Below, in pieces: positions 33,279 to 37,657 of a DNA stretch of 37,657 bases (positions within the stretch are counted from its first letter, which is position 1; the number at the start of each line of letters is the position of its first letter). A program made the position numbers and the translations under genes. The notes below the pieces were generated by a model. It was not told where the DNA came from and ran no database searches. It worked only from the letters and a program-made list of their open reading frames with translations. Source of the DNA: DATHVR01 sp035461175 (GTDB lineage: Bacteria; Actinomycetota; Acidimicrobiia; Spongiisociales; ZC4RG35); contig DATHVR010000200.1 of the NCBI GenBank assembly GCA_035461175.1, forward strand, positions 1 to 37,657, in the 5' to 3' direction.

Positions 33279-33815
33279 GTGACAGCTCTCCCGCCCCCGT
33301 TGCTCACCGAGGACGTCATCTCGGCACGGGTGGACGAACTCGCTGCCCGCATCAACTCCGACTACCGCGACACGGAGCTGCTCGTGCTGATCGGCGTCCT
33401 CAAGGGATCCTTCATATTCCTGTCGGACCTCGCGAGGAGGCTCACGGTGCCCCGACGGGTGGAGTTCATCGCGGTGTCGAGTTACGGCGTCCGCCAGAGT
33501 GAGCACGGCGAGTCCGTTCGCCTGCTCATGGACGTGCGCCACGATATCGGTGGTGAGGACGTCCTCCTCGTCGAGGACATCGTCGACACGGGCCGCACCC
33601 TCTCGTACCTGCGGCGCATGCTCGAGGCGCGCCGTCCCGCATCGCTTCGGATCTGCACGCTCCTCCACAAACCCGACCGCACCGAACAGCACGTCGAGAT
33701 CGACTACCTCGGTTTCTCGATCCCCGACGTGTGGGTCGTCGGCTACGGCCTCGACTACGCCGAGCGCCACCGCACGCTTCCGTACATCGCCGAGCTCCCT
33801 CCCGATATGAGGTAG
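33279..33815 (+). CDS. hpt: Hypoxanthine phosphoribosyltransferase
   Basis: A 178-residue purine-salvage enzyme that makes IMP/GMP from hypoxanthine/guanine and PRPP. The start is the GTG at 33279, 13 bases after the aldolase stop. Conserved blocks are 'LLVLIGVLKGSFIFLSDL', 'EFIAVSSYG', the PRPP loop 'VLLVEDIVDTGRTL' (residues 95-108, with E99-D100 and T104-G105), 'TLLHKPDRT' and 'IPDVWVVGYGLDYAERHRTLPYI', the last being the C-terminal signature. The family call is firm. Its stop codon directly abuts that of the next, convergent gene. Confidence 0.95.
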   Translation: MTALPPPLLTEDVISARVDELAARINSDYRDTELLVLIGVLKGSFIFLSDLARRLTVPRRVEFIAVSSYGVRQSEHGESVRLLMDVRHDIGGEDVLLVEDIVDTGRTLSYLRRMLEARRPASLRICTLLHKPDRTEQHVEIDYLGFSIPDVWVVGYGLDYAERHRTLPYIAELPPDMR

Positions 33816-35105
33816 CTACCGGGTACCGGCTACCTGCTTCCGGCTGATCGTGTAGTGGAGGGTCATGAACGTGCGGTCGTCGAGTGTGAAGCGGTGCTCG
33901 GTGCGGAGGGTGCCCTCGTCGACGAAGACGTCGATCTCTTCCCCGAAGGTGGTGAGCTGCATCGTGGTGAGGTTGCCGTCATCGTCGATGAGCGACAGGT
34001 AGTGGCCAGCGTGCTCGGTGCCGCCGTGTGAGCGCAGGATGAGCCCGTCACCGCGATGGTTCGACGGGAACAGGGTGGCAGTGAAGCTGCCGGAGGGAAT
34101 GGGGAAGCCGACCGACACGTGCGGTATGCCATCGATCGGGCGCACGGTGTAGATGCCCACGTACACCGGCTCGCCGGTCTCGTAGGCGCGGACCCATGCA
34201 CGCAGGTCGACGATGCCATCGCCGTCGACGTCGACCGTGTCGATCCACGACCGCACGCCGCGTTGGACCTCGCGCTGGTCGAACGGTGCGTTCGCCTGAC
34301 CGATCGGCGCAGCGATCGTCGTTCGGAACGCTAGATACGGGAGGCGCATCCACCACCGCCATTCAGGCACGATGACCAGTGTGAAGCGACTCGTGTGCTC
34401 GTAGAACTCGCGCACGAGTGGGTGGACGAGGCCGGGATCGAAGATGGGGCTTCCCAGCGAGTCGAAGTCGTTGACGATGCCGACGTCCGCCGGTTCGTGG
34501 GCGAACGTCGCTCCGATGGAGGCCGCGTAACGCTCGAGGAAGTCGACGCCGACGTAGCCCGACGTCTCGCGCAGCGGGACCACGTACGCAAGGAGTTCGG
34601 CCGGAACCTGCTCCCCGACGACGCGTACCTGCTCGCGCCCGTGCCACACGATCGCGGCGATCGTGCGGTACACAACGACCGTGAGCGCGGTCGGCACCGC
34701 CCAGCCGATGCCGGGGCCGAGGACGTCGAACACGACCCCCATGACCGCACCGACGACCGCCCCGAGTGCGACCTTGCGCGGGCGAAATCCAACGGCGCCC
34801 GTGACGGCTCCGGCAGTCGCGGCAGGGACGACCGCCGACCATGCGGGGAGGAGGATCTCGGCGAGGCCCCCGACCGCGGCGGCGATGGCGCCAGCCATCG
34901 CGATGCGCACGACGATCGGTTGGGGTCGGCCGGGTTCTCGGCTCGCATCTGCCCAACCGGCGAGCATCGTGTACGCGACCAGGCCGATCGTGGCGCCGGC
35001 GGGCGATGATGCGCCGATCGCGGATGCGATGGCCCAGCCTCCCAGCCCGCCGATGCACCCGCCGACGATCGCTGCGCCCCAGACCTGACCCGGCGTCCGC
35101 GACAT
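33816..35105 (-). CDS. Membrane protein with large soluble C-terminal domain, unknown
   Basis: A 429-residue protein. The start is the ATG at 35105; the open frame runs to 35648 but the extension is the arginine-rich shadow of the neighbouring gene. Residues 1-160 hold about five glycine/alanine-rich membrane helices ('GAAIVGGCIGGLGGWAIASAIG' region, 'GAVVGAVMGVVFDVLGPGIGW'). From about 180 the protein is soluble, mixed alpha/beta, with 'RVVGEQVPAELLAYVVPLRETSG', 'EWRWWMRLPYLAFRTTI', 'WIDTVDVDGDGIVDLRAWV' (an EF-hand-like Asp-rich loop) and a beta-rich end. I do not recognise the family. It is last in a run with a DUF1579-like and an MFS gene. Confidence 0.65.
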   Translation of the reverse strand: MSRTPGQVWGAAIVGGCIGGLGGWAIASAIGASSPAGATIGLVAYTMLAGWADASREPGRPQPIVVRIAMAGAIAAAVGGLAEILLPAWSAVVPAATAGAVTGAVGFRPRKVALGAVVGAVMGVVFDVLGPGIGWAVPTALTVVVYRTIAAIVWHGREQVRVVGEQVPAELLAYVVPLRETSGYVGVDFLERYAASIGATFAHEPADVGIVNDFDSLGSPIFDPGLVHPLVREFYEHTSRFTLVIVPEWRWWMRLPYLAFRTTIAAPIGQANAPFDQREVQRGVRSWIDTVDVDGDGIVDLRAWVRAYETGEPVYVGIYTVRPIDGIPHVSVGFPIPSGSFTATLFPSNHRGDGLILRSHGGTEHAGHYLSLIDDDGNLTTMQLTTFGEEIDVFVDEGTLRTEHRFTLDDRTFMTLHYTISRKQVAGTR

Positions 35106-35116
35106 CGTCGGGGTCC

Positions 35117-35554
35117 TCAGCGCGCGAGCACCACGCGCACCGCCTCGGCGGGTGCGCCGCCCGGGGGAGCATTGGTGTGGCTGATGACGAGGGTGTCCGC
35201 GGTCGTGTGGATGTCGATCGACCACCGCCAGGGCTCGTCGGTGGGACCGTAGGTGTAGGAGGGCGGCGCCGTCTCGTCGCCATCGAGGCGGTGCTCGACC
35301 CCGGCGGTGTGCCACGTATCGGCCCAGCGGAGGGTCCTGCCGTCGCCCGAGACGGCGAGTGAGCCGGTGACCGCATCTCCGCCGATAGTTCCGCGGTACG
35401 TGGTGTGCCACCAGCCACCGTCGGGTGCGATGTCCATCTCGATGGGGGAGGTGTCGTGGAGCACGCCCGGCTCCAGCCAGGTCGACCAGGTCCCCTGCCA
35501 TGTGCCTGCCCAGTCGGCGAGTGTCGTGTCCCCGCTTTGCCGTCCGTTCCCCAT
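35117..35554 (-). CDS. DUF1579-like small beta-barrel protein
   Basis: A 145-residue soluble protein. The ATG at 35554 overlaps the last base of the MFS stop (TGATG), with AGGAGG upstream. It starts 'LADWAGTWQGTWSTWLEPG', has 'DMDIAPDGGWWHTTYRGTIGG'-type strands (exactly 'EMDIAPDGGWW'), 'VTGSLAVSGDGRTLRWADTW', and 'VVLAR' at the end. The pattern of repeated G-x-W strand pairs suggests a lipocalin-like barrel. Its coupling to the transporter suggests a helper for the same substrate, but no function is known. Confidence 0.65.
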   Translation of the reverse strand: MGNGRQSGDTTLADWAGTWQGTWSTWLEPGVLHDTSPIEMDIAPDGGWWHTTYRGTIGGDAVTGSLAVSGDGRTLRWADTWHTAGVEHRLDGDETAPPSYTYGPTDEPWRWSIDIHTTADTLVISHTNAPPGGAPAEAVRVVLAR

Positions 35555-37041
35555 CAACCCTCCTCAGCGTCGTCCGCCGTTCCCCCAGTGTCGGGCGAGC
35601 GGACCGTACCGGCGCCCGCAGACGCGGCGCGGCCACGCATGATGGCACGGACGTCCTCGATGTCGGACGGGCAGGTCTGGGATGCCTTCCAGTAGCACCA
35701 TCCCGTCGGGAGGAAGAACAGCTGGAAGACGGTCAGACCGAGCGCCCAGTTGTACGGCGCAGGGAGCGACCGTTCGAGGGCCTGTGCGACCGGACCGGTG
35801 AGGGCGCTCCCGACCGAGCGCCCCACCCCGTTCGTGAAGTTGCCGACCCCGAAGACCGTGCCGCGATGCTCCGGCAGGTTGACGTCCGAAATCAGCGCGA
35901 ACCAGTTCGGGCTGTCGGCCGACGTCAGTGCGATCGCAGCGACTCCTGACAGGAATGCCAGGAGGGCCCACGGATTCGTGACGAGCGAACCGAGCACCTC
36001 ACCGGCGAGGGTGATCGTGTCCGCCCCCTCGGTCACCTCGAGCCCGCGAAGGGGAACCCAGAAGAACACGAGGAAGAACGGGATCGCACCGAGGATGCCG
36101 ACCGCCGACACGATCGCCCTGCCACGCAACGTCCTGCGCTGTATGCGGTCCCCGATGTGGCCCGCGAGGATCGAGAACAGGGCGCCAACGGTGAACATCG
36201 CGGCGAAGAGGCCACCGACCTTGGTCGCGGTCGCCTCGCTGTACCCCTGTGCGAGGACCTTCTCCTGATACAGCAGCGTCACCCAGATGAGCGAGCCGTA
36301 CGCGATCTGCGCGGTGATGCCCTGGAGGATGAGCCAGCGGTTCGTGCGACCGTCCGCAAGGGCTCGCAGCTGGGATCGATCGATCGTGTGCTCGTACTCA
36401 TGGCCCTGCTCGGCAAGCGCGGCGAGCTCGGGCTCGCGGAAGCCCCTGGGAGCGTCGTACGTGAACAGGTAGAGCCCGGCGAAGACGAACCCCGCCACAC
36501 CGATCACACGAAGCGGCGCCTGCCAGGAACCGGCCGCGAGCTGGGACGCGAGCAGACCTCCCACCAGGACGCCGACCCCCTGGGACAGCCCCCAGAAGCT
36601 CATCGCGAGGCCCCTGCGTCGCGGGGCGATGAGGTCAGAGACGACCGAGAACCCGACCGATGCGATCGAGCCGAGGCCGATCGCCACGACGAGCTGCCAT
36701 GCAGCGAAGGCCACGTACGTCGTTGCCGTGGTCGAGGCGATCAGGGCTCCCGCCCAGATCGCCGTTCCCCACAGGAGCAGCCGCTTGCGGCTACGCGAGT
36801 CGCCTGCGTACCCCCATGCAACACCGACGATGGCGGTGACCAGGATCTGGGCGCCCGTCAGGAAGGTGATGGCGGATTGTCCGACCTCGAACGCAGACGT
36901 GAGCGGACCCACCATGGCAGGGATCGCACCGATCGCGGCGTTGTCGAGTGACGCGAGGACGATGAACACCACCACGGTGTAGATGACGTGGACCCGACCG
37001 CCCAAGCCGGTGGCTGCTGATGTGGCCGGTCGATCACTCAC
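35554..37041 (-). CDS. Major facilitator superfamily transporter
   Basis: A 495-residue permease with 12 predicted helices. It shows 'FIVLASLDNAAIGAIPAMVGPL' in helix 1, the MFS loop 2-3 motif 'GYAGDSRSRKRLLLWG' (G-x-x-x-D-x-x-x-R-K), 'DLIAPRRRGLAMSFWG' after helix 4, 'HIGDRIQRRTLRGR' in the second half and 'LPEHRGTVFGVGNFTNGVGR' near helix 10. The repeated R/K and D residues suit a spinster-like subfamily. The substrate is unknown. The likely start is the GTG at 37041. It is in a compact minus-strand run with the DUF1579-like and membrane genes downstream. Confidence 0.9.
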   Translation of the reverse strand: MSDRPATSAATGLGGRVHVIYTVVVFIVLASLDNAAIGAIPAMVGPLTSAFEVGQSAITFLTGAQILVTAIVGVAWGYAGDSRSRKRLLLWGTAIWAGALIASTTATTYVAFAAWQLVVAIGLGSIASVGFSVVSDLIAPRRRGLAMSFWGLSQGVGVLVGGLLASQLAAGSWQAPLRVIGVAGFVFAGLYLFTYDAPRGFREPELAALAEQGHEYEHTIDRSQLRALADGRTNRWLILQGITAQIAYGSLIWVTLLYQEKVLAQGYSEATATKVGGLFAAMFTVGALFSILAGHIGDRIQRRTLRGRAIVSAVGILGAIPFFLVFFWVPLRGLEVTEGADTITLAGEVLGSLVTNPWALLAFLSGVAAIALTSADSPNWFALISDVNLPEHRGTVFGVGNFTNGVGRSVGSALTGPVAQALERSLPAPYNWALGLTVFQLFFLPTGWCYWKASQTCPSDIEDVRAIMRGRAASAGAGTVRSPDTGGTADDAEEG

Positions 37042-37068
37042 CCCGGCATGGTCGCCGAAACGAGCCCC

Positions 37069-37392
37069 CTATGCGAGGGGTTCGTCCTCCTCCATGGGTT
37101 CGGGCGGTGGCACCATCTCCTGCTCGATCGTCGTACCCGTGGTCTGATAAGGATCGGCATCGCCCGACGCATCGTACGCGATGCCTCCGGCGGACCCGGC
37201 CGTCGCCGGAGCGGGTCCGCTTCCGAAAGGCGCCCATGCGGCGAGTACCAGCCCCACGACGACTCCCACGAGGGGCAGGATCCACAAGAGGTTGCTCGCA
37301 AACGGGATGACTGCGTAGATCCACAGCGTGATGCCGAGGAACAACCCTGCGAAGAATCCCCCGAACATCCCCCACAGAGCATGTCCCTTCAT
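37069..37392 (-). CDS. Small membrane protein, unknown
   Basis: A 107-residue protein whose ATG at 37392 overlaps the TGA of the preceding gene (ATGA). It has two to three hydrophobic segments ('ALWGMFGGFFAGLFLGITLWIYAV', 'LLWILPLVGVVVGLVLAAWAPFG') and an acidic, Pro/Glu-rich tail ('EQEMVPPPEPMEEDEPLA'). It is not recognised. It lies 27 bases ahead of the MFS gene and is probably co-transcribed with it. Confidence 0.65.
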   Translation of the reverse strand: MKGHALWGMFGGFFAGLFLGITLWIYAVIPFASNLLWILPLVGVVVGLVLAAWAPFGSGPAPATAGSAGGIAYDASGDADPYQTTGTTIEQEMVPPPEPMEEDEPLA

Positions 37393-37657
37393 GGCGTCAC
37401 CTTCTTCTTGATCCCGGCGGAGACCATGAGCGCACCGAAGAGCGCGGTCGCTGCACCGGTGACGATGCCGATCGGGCTCGAACCGCCCTCGATGGACACC
37501 GTGAGCGCGACCCTGCACGTCGTGAACATCTGTGTGTGTCTCGCCGTCAGCTCGAGGCCACCGGTCCCCCTGGGAACGAACGCCGGCAGGGAGTAGGTGT
37601 ATGAGCCGTCGGCGGACACCTCCATCGTCTGACCGGCCGGATCGGGCCAACTCACGA
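37389..37657 (-). CDS. Beta-domain membrane protein, N-terminus outside the window
   Basis: The frame is open to the window edge, so the start is missing. About 88 residues are visible. They are a beta-rich stretch ('MEVSADGSYTYSLPAFVP', 'GLELTARHTQMFTTCRVALTVSIEGG') and a C-terminal transmembrane helix 'IGIVTGAATALFGALMVSAG' followed by 'IKKKVTP'. This is the layout of an exported domain anchored by a C-terminal helix with a basic inner tail. The family is not recognised. Its stop overlaps the next gene's start by four bases. Confidence 0.6.
   Translation of the reverse strand, partial: VSWPDPAGQTMEVSADGSYTYSLPAFVPRGTGGLELTARHTQMFTTCRVALTVSIEGGSSPIGIVTGAATALFGALMVSAGIKKKVTP

Noticed and set aside
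35106..35648. N-terminal extension of the membrane protein at 33816-35105
   Set aside because: The extra 180 residues are Arg/His-rich and overlap the DUF1579-like gene in another frame; the protein-like part starts at the ATG at 35105.

Overview
The window is high-GC DNA from an actinobacterium. Three things support this: a DUF222/HNH '13E12-type' endonuclease, a CsoR repressor, and a secreted protein with three 'TRGCNPP...RGQMAAFLVRA' wall-type repeats of the kind abundant in Acidimicrobiia and relatives. A class II (B12-dependent) ribonucleotide reductase and many Thr/Ser/Asp-rich lipoproteins also fit an environmental acidimicrobial lineage. That placement is inference. No rRNA, tRNA, CRISPR array or intact transposase was found.

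Layout. 1-9.7 kb: envelope and housekeeping genes. These are a DUF5671-type membrane protein (cut by the window edge), a methyltransferase coupled to a lipase-maturation-factor protein, an AI-2E-type permease, a DinB protein with no standard start codon, a wall-repeat protein fused to a cupredoxin, a small zinc-binding protein, a DUF421 protein, a fasciclin lipoprotein, a frameshifted SagB-type nitroreductase, a lipoprotein and a DUF4870 protein. 9.8-12.5 kb: the HNH protein, a GNAT acetyltransferase and a DUF1579-like protein. 12.5-19.1 kb: the most unusual block. A TetR regulator, an alpha/beta hydrolase, and a second hydrolase fused to a glycosyltransferase lie in an overlapping operon, followed by OsmC and a FAD oxidoreductase. 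A divergent AlkZ-like winged-helix protein shares the TetR promoter region. A 16-bp palindrome in front of TetR recurs with two mismatches in front of osmC, which suggests one regulon. 19.2-22.1 kb: a frameshifted hydrolase, a membrane protein, a DinB protein and a DHFR/RibD-like reductase.

22.2-28.2 kb is a copper island. A PCYCGC-motif protein and a membrane-anchored beta-sandwich protein diverge from a YHS-domain protein, CsoR, a CopB-type P1B ATPase with a His-rich N-terminus, a c-type cytochrome lipoprotein, a decayed second cytochrome, a membrane protein, a cupredoxin lipoprotein and a SHOCT protein. A promoter whose spacer holds a C-tract flanked by TATA lies in front of the YHS gene. 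The likely logic is that copper releases CsoR and induces efflux plus periplasmic copper handling.

28.4-37.7 kb: NrdJ with upstream NrdR-box-like and DnaA-box-like sites, a class I fructose-bisphosphate aldolase, hypoxanthine phosphoribosyltransferase, then a minus-strand run with two uncharacterised membrane proteins, a DUF1579-like protein, an MFS transporter and a truncated gene at the edge.

Two genes carry single-base deletions and one lacks a standard start codon. These may be true lesions or long-read consensus errors. Function calls rest on recognised motifs only; no database search was possible.
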